Under the pieces are notes generated by a model that saw nothing but the letters and a program-made list of their open reading frames with translations, ran no database searches and was not told the DNA's origin. From assembly GCA_945862045.1 (NCBI GenBank), contig CAMAWR010000005.1, positions 20,075 through 84,074 on the forward strand: a DNA stretch of 64,000 bases. The letters are read 5' to 3'. The position numbers and the translations under genes are program-made. Within the stretch, counting starts at the first letter, position 1; every line of letters starts with the position of its first letter. Of the stretch, positions 1 through 7,629 are shown piece after piece. The DNA is from Bifidobacterium breve. Its GTDB lineage: Bacteria; Actinomycetota; Acidimicrobiia; Acidimicrobiales; Ilumatobacteraceae.

Positions 1-1
1 T

Positions 2-220
2 CAACGTGTCGAAATGCAGGTGGAGGCCCGCTGCTGGTGTGGGGCGCGGGCCACCAACAACGCCCGCCTAGTCAACAACCAAGTGGTATTCGAGGGTGAA
101 ACCGTGGTCGTCGGAGACACAACGACCACCCGCAAGGAGCCCCTCTTTGGTGACGTCGTGCGCTACGAGTTGTTGTGTCGGTATCACTATCGGCGCGGTC
201 AACTCGCCCCGAACCCATAA
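2..220 (+). CDS. tdk: Thymidine kinase, C-terminal part (5' end outside window)
   Basis: The open frame enters from the left edge and ends at a TAA. The 72 visible residues match the end of type II thymidine kinases, which phosphorylate thymidine for the dTTP salvage pathway. Seen: a CWCG motif followed by an NARLVN stretch and a final CRYHYRRG, corresponding to the C-x-C and C-x-x-H zinc ligands of the family lasso domain. The insert between them carries several threonines (GDTTTTRKEP), slightly longer than usual. The ATP-binding half lies outside the window, so activity cannot be judged. It converges on the minus-strand operon that ends at 224, with only three bases between. Confidence 0.82.
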   Translation, partial: QRVEMQVEARCWCGARATNNARLVNNQVVFEGETVVVGDTTTTRKEPLFGDVVRYELLCRYHYRRGQLAPNP

Positions 221-223
221 AGC

Positions 224-1648
224 TCATCTGGCGAGCAGCGACTCGAATTCTGTCTGCCACGCCTCGACCCAGTTGGCACTGAAGTTGGCGTAGCGCGCGA
301 CGAACGCTTCCCGTGCCTCTTGCACTTCTGCCGACTTCCACCATGACGACGGATCGCCGTTCAGTGAATTGACGAACTTCGCCGCTTCTTTGCCCGAATA
401 GTGCAGAATCCCCACCCGCTGCAAAGATTCAAAAAATGGCTCGACCACTGTGCGAGGTCGATATAGCTGTGGGTCATAGAAACACACCGTTGGAATGTTC
501 ATCGCCAGAGTCTCCAGCCACGATGTGCCGAGATAGTTGTGAATCGTCAATGTGGCGCGTGAGGCTGCGACCGAACCTTGAGCACTGCCAGGGTCATGCG
601 AAAGATTCGCCGGAGTACCTGCCAGACGAGCCATCGGAAATACGTCTGGCTCTGACGACCGCACACATAATGCAGTGCCTGCACGAAGTTCGTTCGCGAA
701 CGACACGGTCTCCTCAACGGCACGATTGATGTGGGCAGGCATCAGGAATGATTGCAGGCGATACACATGTTCCGTGACCGGCAAGCTCATCAGCAGGTAA
801 CCCTGTGGGGTTGATTTTTTAGCTCGCTGTGGCATCGCTGTCGGTAGCGGTCGTACCCGGGCGCCGAGGTCTGGTCGCTGCCAACCGAACGTGTAAAACA
901 CATCGCTGATTGCGATGTCGTGATCTTCACCGACGTGTTGCTGGTCGACGCCATAGCCACCACCGTGCTGGTGAATTGCAATCTTGGTGCCTACCTGGCG
1001 TTGCGCATACGCCAGGTAGCGAAATGATGCTGACGACTGATGTGCATTGGCTGTGTACATCACTCGTACTGATGGGTTGACAATCGTTGTGGCCCAGGCA
1101 CTTCGTGAATGAAACTGCTCGACCAGATCAACGGGCGCATTCATTGCAATAGCTTGCTGCAGCACACGTACCGGGCCAGCAGTGGGATGGGTTGGTTCGT
1201 TAGATACGAGTCGCGCTCGCTTGATGGTCGTATCTACGACATACCCACGGAGGCTGCTCTGGCTCCAGCGCAACTGTTGCCGTGAGCGCATGACCGCCTG
1301 CAACTCTTCAACGAAAGATATTTTCAAGTAGGGGTCAACGACCATGACTGATGCGCCCTGTGAACTGATCGTCTCGAGAATTCGTGAACGCTGAGACGAC
1401 ACCTCGTCTTTGGTCGACGTCCCCGGCTTCCACATTTCTACGCTGGTATGCGATTGCTGAAAGACCACTCGGTCGCATAACTGCATCAACCAAAACTGCG
1501 ATATGTATTCCACTTGGTCACGTCGTGGTGCAATGTCGGTCACCTCAGTAATGAGTTGGCACAGTGCGTCGACAGCGTGGGGCAGCAATTCCCGTGACTG
1601 TTTGATTGCCGTGGCGAGTTCGACAGGCTGGTATTGCAGGGGCATCAA
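224..1648 (-). CDS. LIC12162-like surface-carbohydrate transferase
   Basis: 474 residues, last gene of the kdnB-kdnA operon; its ATG overlaps the upstream stop as ATGA at 1645-1648. The C-terminal half has the signature GTSWLETLAMNIPTVCF followed by YRPRTVVEPFFESL, typical of the putative transferases named LIC12162 in Leptospira O-antigen loci (family recognised from memory). These are thought to be GT-B-like enzymes moving an activated, possibly ulosonic, sugar; no member's substrate is known to me. No signal peptide or membrane helix is seen, so it should be cytoplasmic. The position directly after a CMP-sugar transferase suggests it uses the CMP-ulosonate made by this operon (inference). 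Confidence 0.7.
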   Translation of the reverse strand: MMPLQYQPVELATAIKQSRELLPHAVDALCQLITEVTDIAPRRDQVEYISQFWLMQLCDRVVFQQSHTSVEMWKPGTSTKDEVSSQRSRILETISSQGASVMVVDPYLKISFVEELQAVMRSRQQLRWSQSSLRGYVVDTTIKRARLVSNEPTHPTAGPVRVLQQAIAMNAPVDLVEQFHSRSAWATTIVNPSVRVMYTANAHQSSASFRYLAYAQRQVGTKIAIHQHGGGYGVDQQHVGEDHDIAISDVFYTFGWQRPDLGARVRPLPTAMPQRAKKSTPQGYLLMSLPVTEHVYRLQSFLMPAHINRAVEETVSFANELRAGTALCVRSSEPDVFPMARLAGTPANLSHDPGSAQGSVAASRATLTIHNYLGTSWLETLAMNIPTVCFYDPQLYRPRTVVEPFFESLQRVGILHYSGKEAAKFVNSLNGDPSSWWKSAEVQEAREAFVARYANFSANWVEAWQTEFESLLAR

Positions 1649-2352
1649 AAGGCTGCCCCGTGTCGGTCATTGGCCGCCACCACTTCGGCGGCAGCAGACC
1701 CAACATGCAAACCCGCCAAGCTCACCAGTGTCTGCAGACGATGGAAATCGGCAGGCTCATCGACGTCGAATCGCAATTCGGGTCGCGCCAGAAGCGTTGG
1801 TGCAATACAGGCATGTACGCGGGCCAGAACCGTGCCGTCTGCGATCGCCAGGGTTACGTGCTCACGATGTGATGCCGACAGATCTCGTGTGTTCAGCTCG
1901 TCAAGAAATGGGCGTGACACCACCTCGACACCGAAACCATCGGCGTAGTCGCAGGCACCTGATGGCCGATGATTGAACGAGTAGTCCGCACGGGCTGAAG
2001 CGTGCTCACGAAGCACGGTCTCGATACAGCCAGCATCAACGAATGGATTGTCGGCACAAATACGCACCACGGTGTCGGCGTCGTCACCTTGCAGCGCCTC
2101 GATAAATCGACTCAGCACGTCATTGGTCGAGCCGCGTGCGACATCCACGCCCAAGCGTCTGCACTCGGCGACGATTCGGTCGTCGAGGGTTTCGAGTGTG
2201 GTGGCCACCACCACCCGGTCAATTGACCGACTTTGGCGCACACGCAAAACCACCCACTCCAGAAGTGCCTGCCCTCCCAACTCGGCAAGCATCTTGTCGG
2301 GAAAGCGGCGTGAGCCAAGTCGTGCCTGGATGACTGCAACTGTGCGCGTCAT
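1645..2352 (-). CDS. CMP-sugar cytidylyltransferase, SpsF/NeuA-like
   Basis: 235 residues. The N-terminus VAVIQARLGSRRFPDKMLAELGG carries the R-x-G-S-x-R-x-P-x-K nucleotide-binding signature of the cytidylyltransferase family that includes SpsF and acylneuraminate cytidylyltransferases. ICADNPFVD further on is the metal-binding region. It probably activates a 2-keto-3-deoxy sugar acid as its CMP derivative. Both ends are coupled: its start overlaps the neuB-like stop (2349-2352) and its stop overlaps the LIC12162-like start. Being immediately downstream of a NeuB-family synthase it most likely activates that enzyme's product, but SpsF-like enzymes are diverse and the sugar cannot be named. 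Confidence 0.75.
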   Translation of the reverse strand: MTRTVAVIQARLGSRRFPDKMLAELGGQALLEWVVLRVRQSRSIDRVVVATTLETLDDRIVAECRRLGVDVARGSTNDVLSRFIEALQGDDADTVVRICADNPFVDAGCIETVLREHASARADYSFNHRPSGACDYADGFGVEVVSRPFLDELNTRDLSASHREHVTLAIADGTVLARVHACIAPTLLARPELRFDVDEPADFHRLQTLVSLAGLHVGSAAAEVVAANDRHGAAF

Positions 2353-3416
2353 GCGTCAGCGAGGTCTGTCCATTGCAGCACGTCATCGGCGGTGAGCGCC
2401 CGGCAGGTTTTTCTTCCAATCACGTCGTCCCACGACAGCGGGCTGATGCCCGTGCCTGGACGCTTGTAGGTGATGTCACTCTCACTGATGCGATGGCCAG
2501 CGGCAAGATCTCGGGCAACAACGATGCTGCGTCGGGCATTGAGTCGCGCGATTTCTTCACTCGGTAGTGGCTGCTTGGCTCGCCCACCGAGCAGCGGGGC
2601 GATACGGGCCACCTCCGTGCGGAAGCTCTTCACGTCATCGGCCGTCATTGCGTGATAGTGGTCATTGCCGGGCAATGATGTGTCGTGTGTGAAATGCTTT
2701 TCCAAAATGACCGCGCCGAGCAACCATGCGGCAATCAACGACGGGAGCCCTGGCTTCGGAGTGGTGTGGTCTGAATAACCCAACACGCACTCGGGATACC
2801 GCGTAGCAAGATCGCCGAGCATACGCAGATTTGCGTTGGCGTCGGCAGTCGGATAATTCAGGATGCAGTGCAGCAGTGCAATCTGTGTCGCACCGACGGC
2901 GCGCAGTGTGGTGAGCGCACCATCGATTTCTTCGATGGTCGATGCGCCAACCGACAAGATGATTGGTTTCTTGGTTCGTGCTACGCGCCGCAGGAGTGGA
3001 GTGTTGGTGATGTCAGCTGACGCCACCTTGAAGAACGCCACCAGCGGCGCCAACATGTCCACTGCGTCGTCATCAAACGGGGTTGAAATGAACTCGATTC
3101 CCACACGGGCACAATGCTGTGCCAGTTCTTGATATTCCAGTGGGCCAAAAGCATCGTATTTTTTGAAAAGTTCGTATTGACTCAGCGTGGCTTCTTTGGT
3201 GGTGTCCCAATAGGCAGGTGAGTGGCGTGAAGCGAGTGTCTCTGCCTTGTACGTCTGAAATTTCGCAGCATCGGCCCCACCCTCTTTGGCAAGCTCAATG
3301 AGCCGCTTTGCCAATTCGAGTGACCCTTCGTGGTTGACACCAATTTCGGCGATCACATACGGCTGGCTCGCAGCATTGATCGTGACCCCTCCCAGTTGGA
3401 TACTTGCGGCGTTCAT
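2349..3416 (-). CDS. NeuB-family nonulosonic acid synthase with SAF domain
   Basis: 355 residues. The NeuB TIM barrel condenses phosphoenolpyruvate with a hexosamine-type aldose to give a nine-carbon 2-keto acid. Seen: AEIGVNHEG at about 23-31, [23 protein letters not shown] and EKHFTHD, all conserved in sialic, legionaminic and pseudaminic acid synthases. From about residue 288 a SAF (antifreeze-like) domain follows ([16 protein letters not shown]), as in full-length NeuB. No substrate-making genes (LegB, LegC, PseB or similar) are next to it, so which acid is made is open. Start and stop both overlap the neighbours by four bases. Confidence 0.85.
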   Translation of the reverse strand: MNAASIQLGGVTINAASQPYVIAEIGVNHEGSLELAKRLIELAKEGGADAAKFQTYKAETLASRHSPAYWDTTKEATLSQYELFKKYDAFGPLEYQELAQHCARVGIEFISTPFDDDAVDMLAPLVAFFKVASADITNTPLLRRVARTKKPIILSVGASTIEEIDGALTTLRAVGATQIALLHCILNYPTADANANLRMLGDLATRYPECVLGYSDHTTPKPGLPSLIAAWLLGAVILEKHFTHDTSLPGNDHYHAMTADDVKSFRTEVARIAPLLGGRAKQPLPSEEIARLNARRSIVVARDLAAGHRISESDITYKRPGTGISPLSWDDVIGRKTCRALTADDVLQWTDLADA

Positions 3417-4087
3417 GAAGAACGGCCATCGTGCTTGTCCCGCAAGCGCTGCTCATGACGGGCCATCTCGGCGGAGTCGTTGGTGATGTTCGCATCATGA
3501 CGGCGATAGCGGTACATCGGAAGGGGGATGTGATGGATGGAATAACGGTCAAGAAACCGAAGTCGCAGATCACGGTCTTCATGACGCAGGAATGTTTCGT
3601 CATACAGCCCGATGTCGATCAACTGTTCGGTGCGAAACATGATGCCACAGGCGATCGGTTCTTTCATTGCGTCACTGCGGGTCAGCACCTCTTCGCGATC
3701 GTCGACCAACAAATAGTCGCAGGCTGCAGCGTCAAATTGTGGGTTTTCGGCCAAGAACATGTACAACACATCAAGGAACGAGCCGTTGACGTAGTCGTCG
3801 GCATCCACCCGCACGATGAATTTTGAGCGCGTTGACGTGATCGCCCGGTTCAAACTCGCTGGCAGCCCCATGTTGACGCCATTCTGAATTACGGTGATGT
3901 CGTCACCGAATGTTGCAAGAATCGCCGCTGTGCGATCGGTACTGCCGTCATCGATCACGATTACGTCGTACTTGTCGCGCGCAAAGCGCTGGGCCAGCAG
4001 CGATCGTAAACAGCGTCCGACATAGCGCTCTTCGTTGTGGGCCGCAACGATCACCGACACCAATGTGCTGGATGGCATGGCTTTCAC
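3413..4087 (-). CDS. Family 2 glycosyltransferase
   Basis: 224 residues with a GT-A fold. Seen: [20 protein letters not shown] at the N-terminus, [10 protein letters not shown] for nucleotide-sugar binding, the metal-binding RVDADDY, and a C-terminal [13 protein letters not shown] acceptor-side motif. It should transfer a sugar from a nucleotide donor onto a growing surface glycan at the cytoplasmic face; donor and acceptor are unknown. The start is ambiguous between GTG at 4087 and ATG at 4078. It lies 13 bases after the kdnA-like stop and overlaps the neuB-like start, so it is clearly part of this operon. Confidence 0.85.
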   Translation of the reverse strand: MKAMPSSTLVSVIVAAHNEERYVGRCLRSLLAQRFARDKYDVIVIDDGSTDRTAAILATFGDDITVIQNGVNMGLPASLNRAITSTRSKFIVRVDADDYVNGSFLDVLYMFLAENPQFDAAACDYLLVDDREEVLTRSDAMKEPIACGIMFRTEQLIDIGLYDETFLRHEDRDLRLRFLDRYSIHHIPLPMYRYRRHDANITNDSAEMARHEQRLRDKHDGRSS

Positions 4088-4100
4088 GCTACGACTTCAC

Positions 4101-5258
4101 CTACACCAGAACTGATGAGATCGCGGCACGTACACGCGCTGGCACGGCCTCATCCATGTTGACTGTCACTGGCAACGACACACAGCGGGCCAGCCGGGCA
4201 GCAGTCGCAGGAAACGCATTGCTCAGGTCGCCATGCCGCGCAACCAGTTCGGGCATATGCGACCATGTGCCGGCAAAATGCCACGTCACCGCTTCCGGCA
4301 GGATTTTGGTTGCTAGACCAGCAGTAACGAGACGTGAGCGGATTTCACGCGCCACACTCGCTGATGGTGTTTCAAACACCAAAGCGTCGGCTGTTTCGAC
4401 TGAGCCCGCTGGTACATCACGGGCCACGATGCCTGGCAGATCGCTGATGGCCCGCCACATTGCATCCCGATTTTTTTTCTGATGTCGCACAACATCGTTG
4501 AGTTTTCGCAACTGGGCCAACCCGACTGCACCCTGTAGTTCGGTCATGCGGTAATTGAAACCACTTCCAGAACGCGTATCTTCCCACCGGGGCACCGCCG
4601 GATTGTTTTCATGACCGTGATCGTGCCATGCTGCAGCACGTTCGTAGTCGGCACGATCATGGAAGGTGATCATCCCGCCTTCGCCTGTGGTCATGGTTTT
4701 GGCAAAATCAAAACTGAACGTACCCATGCGACCCCATGTGCCGAGTGCCCGCCCATCCAATGACCCGCCACATCCCCATGCAGCATCCTCGATCAAAACG
4801 ATATTGCGACGTTCACAGATTGCAGAGATCTCGCGCAACCGTGCCGGTGTGCCGAGCATGTGCACTGGGATAATCGCACGAGTTTTTGGAGTAATGCGAC
4901 GCTCAAGATCGACTGGGTCCATGTTGAGTGTGCCGTCCACCTCGCAGCACACCGGTACGGCGCGCGCTTCAATGATTGCCTCGGTGGTGGCGACGAACGT
5001 GAAACTTTGGGTGATGACTTCGTCGTCTGGTTGTAAATCCAATATTGCCAGCGCCACCCGCAACGCAGCCGTACCCGAGGTGACTGCCAGTGCGTGCGGC
5101 ACCCCCATGTACGACGCAAAAGCAGCTTCGAAATCACGCACCTTGTAGCAGTTGTTGCGCAAGGCGTCGAACCCCTGTCGGAACAGCACCCCGCCCCGCG
5201 CGAATACGTCATTGATTTCCGCCTGCTCTTCGGCGCCGATTACTTCAAAGCCGGGCAC
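4101..5258 (-). CDS. kdnA: KdnA-like 8-amino-3,8-dideoxy-octulosonate transaminase
   Basis: 385 residues, GTG start two bases after the upstream stop. It belongs to the DegT/DnrJ/EryC1/StrS PLP aminotransferases: EDAAWGCGG, then FSFDFAKTMTTGEGG with the PLP lysine at 187. It also resembles KdnA of Shewanella oneidensis in detail: the MPGFE start, the HxRN-type segment DALRNNCYK, the DHGHEN motif after the active site and GFNYRMTE. KdnA transaminates the 8-aldehyde of Kdo to 8-amino-3,8-dideoxy-manno-octulosonate. The immediate upstream KdnB-like gene supports this over a generic hexose aminotransferase. Assignment is from remembered homologue sequence, not a search. Confidence 0.78.
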   Translation of the reverse strand: MPGFEVIGAEEQAEINDVFARGGVLFRQGFDALRNNCYKVRDFEAAFASYMGVPHALAVTSGTAALRVALAILDLQPDDEVITQSFTFVATTEAIIEARAVPVCCEVDGTLNMDPVDLERRITPKTRAIIPVHMLGTPARLREISAICERRNIVLIEDAAWGCGGSLDGRALGTWGRMGTFSFDFAKTMTTGEGGMITFHDRADYERAAAWHDHGHENNPAVPRWEDTRSGSGFNYRMTELQGAVGLAQLRKLNDVVRHQKKNRDAMWRAISDLPGIVARDVPAGSVETADALVFETPSASVAREIRSRLVTAGLATKILPEAVTWHFAGTWSHMPELVARHGDLSNAFPATAARLARCVSLPVTVNMDEAVPARVRAAISSVLV

Positions 5259-5260
5259 GC

Positions 5261-6376
5261 TTACATCCTCCGAAAAATGTCGATGATGCGATCATCGGTC
5301 AGCACCGCCCGAAAGTTCTCACCCAACGCATTGGTCAATGGTTTTGCATGCACCACCGTCGCCGCGACCAGGCGTTGATACTGCTCAGCAGTCAGGTCTG
5401 CACACACACCCGTGGGCAGTGACACCTTCTGCTTGCTCAGCATCGTGCGGAACTCGGCGTGTTCCGCCGGGTAAAAATCGGCAAGTGCATTCAATGCAAT
5501 GCAGTTGGCAACGCAGTGGTGCAACCCCAGTACCACACTGAGACCGGCAGAAAACGGGTGTACTACCCCGACGTAACTCGTAGCGATTGCGCATCCCCCG
5601 AGATACGACGCCACCATCAATTGTTCACGCGCCTCGACACTCATCATGTCGTCGGCGAAAAATACCTGACGACACAAGTTCACCGTCTCACGCGAGTAAG
5701 CATCTCCAACTGCGTTGCGATACGACCCGGCCAATGCCTCGACACAGTGGATGTAGGCATCCATGCCCGTGTAAAAATATTGATTACGTGGCACCGTTGC
5801 GGTGAGATCGGGATCGAGCACCATCTGATCAAATACCGTGAAATCACTATTCATCCCGAGCTTCAACCCTGACTTCGTATTGGTCATCACGCAGGTGCGG
5901 GTTGCTTCCGAGCCCGTGCCTGAAATCGTCGGCACTGCGATTTTGTGCACCGCAGGAACCTGCAGCAAGTCCCAGCCCTGATAGTCGGCGGCACCTCCCC
6001 CGTTGGTGAGGAGGTTGGCAACGGCTTTTGCCGTATCCATCGTGATGCCACCACCAAACCCGACGATGGTGGCCGGCAAGCCCCTGATCTGGTGACGAAT
6101 CTCGTTTGTAATCGCATCAATGCCGTCGGTGGTCGGCTCATCGGTGACGTCGACAAACTGCACGACGTCACCTGCACGCGAACCTAAACGGGCCAGTAGA
6201 TCGGGCTGCGACGTGAAGAACGTATCCACGAGGTACACCACTTGTGCGTCGGGCGCTACCGCACGGCGCCGAGCATCAACAAATTGCGGGAGATGGCTCA
6301 GCGAGCCACGACCGACGGTGAAGCCACCGACGTTACGCACGACTTTGACACCCGTATCAAGGATGGATGCGCTCAT
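5261..6376 (-). CDS. kdnB: KdnB-like Kdo 8-oxidase (iron-dependent alcohol dehydrogenase family)
   Basis: 371 residues, first gene of the operon. Family features: the dinucleotide motif GFGGGITMDTAKA at 107-119, TISGTGSEATRT at about 150-161, and metal ligands Asp206, His210, His273 and His286/287 (FYTGMDAYIHCVEA; VVHPFSAGL; GLHH). Several stretches match S. oneidensis KdnB rather than ordinary alcohol dehydrogenases: DYQGWDLLQVPAVHKI, NSDFTVFDQMVLD and FYTGMDAYIHCVEALAG. KdnB oxidises Kdo at C8, giving the substrate for KdnA. Synteny with the kdnA-like gene is the strongest support. A perfect inverted repeat lies upstream in the intergenic region. Confidence 0.8.
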   Translation of the reverse strand: MSASILDTGVKVVRNVGGFTVGRGSLSHLPQFVDARRRAVAPDAQVVYLVDTFFTSQPDLLARLGSRAGDVVQFVDVTDEPTTDGIDAITNEIRHQIRGLPATIVGFGGGITMDTAKAVANLLTNGGGAADYQGWDLLQVPAVHKIAVPTISGTGSEATRTCVMTNTKSGLKLGMNSDFTVFDQMVLDPDLTATVPRNQYFYTGMDAYIHCVEALAGSYRNAVGDAYSRETVNLCRQVFFADDMMSVEAREQLMVASYLGGCAIATSYVGVVHPFSAGLSVVLGLHHCVANCIALNALADFYPAEHAEFRTMLSKQKVSLPTGVCADLTAEQYQRLVAATVVHAKPLTNALGENFRAVLTDDRIIDIFRRM

Positions 6377-6414
6377 GAAGTTTGCCGTACCGTTTGAATG
6401 TTCTCATTCTACGA

Positions 6415-6429
6415 GGTGCAGAATGCACC
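6415..6429. repeat. Perfect inverted repeat between kdnB and the divergent gene
   Basis: GGTGCA-GAA-TGCACC, two perfect 6-base arms with a 3-base spacer, lies in the 92-base divergent intergenic region. On the minus strand it sits immediately upstream of TAGAAT (6411-6406), a possible -10 box 30 bases before the kdnB ATG; I see no good -35. It could be an operator controlling the kdnB-kdnA operon, the ABM gene, or both. Only sequence symmetry supports this. Confidence 0.45.
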
Positions 6430-6468
6430 ATGATTCCGTTTGTGTTGGTGTAACGCAGTCGTGTCACC

Positions 6469-7089
6469 GTGGAGAACTACTGTGAACACGTGGCTGAACT
6501 CACTGGGTCCTTCAACACCGAGAAATTGCCCCGAATTGCCCCCGGTTCGGTGACCGTTACCATCGCCCGCACGGTGAAACCCGGGTGTTCTGCTCAGTTC
6601 ACATCGTGGTCAGAAGAAATGATCTCCACGGTACGAATCTTCCCTGGTTGCCTCGGCGCAACGATGCTTCACCCTGGTAACGAATCCGATGAATACCACA
6701 TCGTCTTTCGCTTCGTTGATGCGATTCATTTGCGCCAATGGGAGCGTTCGGCAGAGCGCAATACCGTGCTCGCCAAGTCAGACGACTTGATCAGTGCCGA
6801 GCGTGTCACGGTTACTGCGGGCAGTGATGAATTTTTTACCGCTCAGACCCAGAATGTGCCGCACCGCACCAAGCTCGGTGGGTTCCTATCAGAAGTCGCT
6901 TGGGTGTATCCACTTGCACTCGGCTTCACCATCCTGCTCGGCCCTGCACTCGGTTCACTTTCTGTCTTCGTGCGGGCACTCATCTTTACCGCCCTCATTG
7001 GTCTTACCTCGCGACTAGCGGTGACACCGTTTCGAGTTCGTTGGCATCGACGCCGCATGTTGCCGCAGGATCGTCAGGTTGCAAAATGA
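6469..7089 (+). CDS. ABM-domain protein with C-terminal membrane helices
   Basis: 206 residues from GTG 6469; GTG 6490 is an alternative and neither has a strong ribosome site. Residues about 27-110 resemble an antibiotic biosynthesis monooxygenase (dimeric ferredoxin-like) domain: SVTVTIARTVKPGC, then FPGCLGATMLHPG and YHIVFRFVDAIHLRQWERS. Two hydrophobic stretches follow (WVYPLALGFTILLGPALGSL and VRALIFTALIGLTSRLAV), so the C-terminus is membrane-anchored. This architecture is common in actinobacterial and other proteins of unknown function. It is divergent from kdnB and followed at once by an initiator tRNA on the opposite strand. Confidence 0.7.
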   Translation: MENYCEHVAELTGSFNTEKLPRIAPGSVTVTIARTVKPGCSAQFTSWSEEMISTVRIFPGCLGATMLHPGNESDEYHIVFRFVDAIHLRQWERSAERNTVLAKSDDLISAERVTVTAGSDEFFTAQTQNVPHRTKLGGFLSEVAWVYPLALGFTILLGPALGSLSVFVRALIFTALIGLTSRLAVTPFRVRWHRRRMLPQDRQVAK

Positions 7090-7093
7090 CAAA

Positions 7094-7170
<77 letters not shown>

Positions 7171-7245
7171 TCGGATATTTTCACTCTACCGTCATACGGC
7201 GTGCTCCCTTCGTGGGCATGCGTTCAATGTCAGGGTGAGTCGCTG

Positions 7246-7623
7246 ATGTTTGGCCGTAAGTGGAAGACGTTGGACGCCACGCTCCGCAGCGTGCAAGGTG
7301 AGCTCAATTCGCTACGCGGTGAGGTCGAACAGCGCGGTGCCGACATCAGCTTGATGCGCAGTCAATTGAATGTGCTCGAGGAACGCCTCATCAACGCCGA
7401 CGTTCGGGTCACCCAAATAACCACGGCACTCACCAATCAACTCCATGAAATAGACACCGAACTTGACCGCCTCACCCAAACGGCCGATGCGGCAAGTGCC
7501 GAAACAGTCACCCAACTGCGCGCCAATCAGGTGAGAATTGCTAGCGAACAGGCACGATATGCGATAACGCTCCGCCAAGATTTGGCTGAACTCGCCGAAT
7601 TGTTGCGCAAGACCCGTAATTAG
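7246..7623 (+). CDS. Small coiled-coil protein of unknown function
   Basis: 125 residues from ATG 7246, chosen because AGGGTGAG lies just upstream; an in-frame earlier start would run into the tRNA flank. After a short basic head (MFGRKWKTLD) nearly the whole chain is heptad-like, with repeated leucine, isoleucine and valine spacing (LRSVQGELNSLRGEVEQ; MRSQLNVLEERLI; LHEIDTELDRLTQT), predicting a long coiled coil. There is no signal peptide, membrane segment or catalytic motif. It converges on the UPF0182 gene with six bases between the stops. I do not recognise a family; a structural or scaffold role is only a guess. Confidence 0.65.
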   Translation: MFGRKWKTLDATLRSVQGELNSLRGEVEQRGADISLMRSQLNVLEERLINADVRVTQITTALTNQLHEIDTELDRLTQTADAASAETVTQLRANQVRIASEQARYAITLRQDLAELAELLRKTRN

Positions 7624-7629
7624 CGGCGA

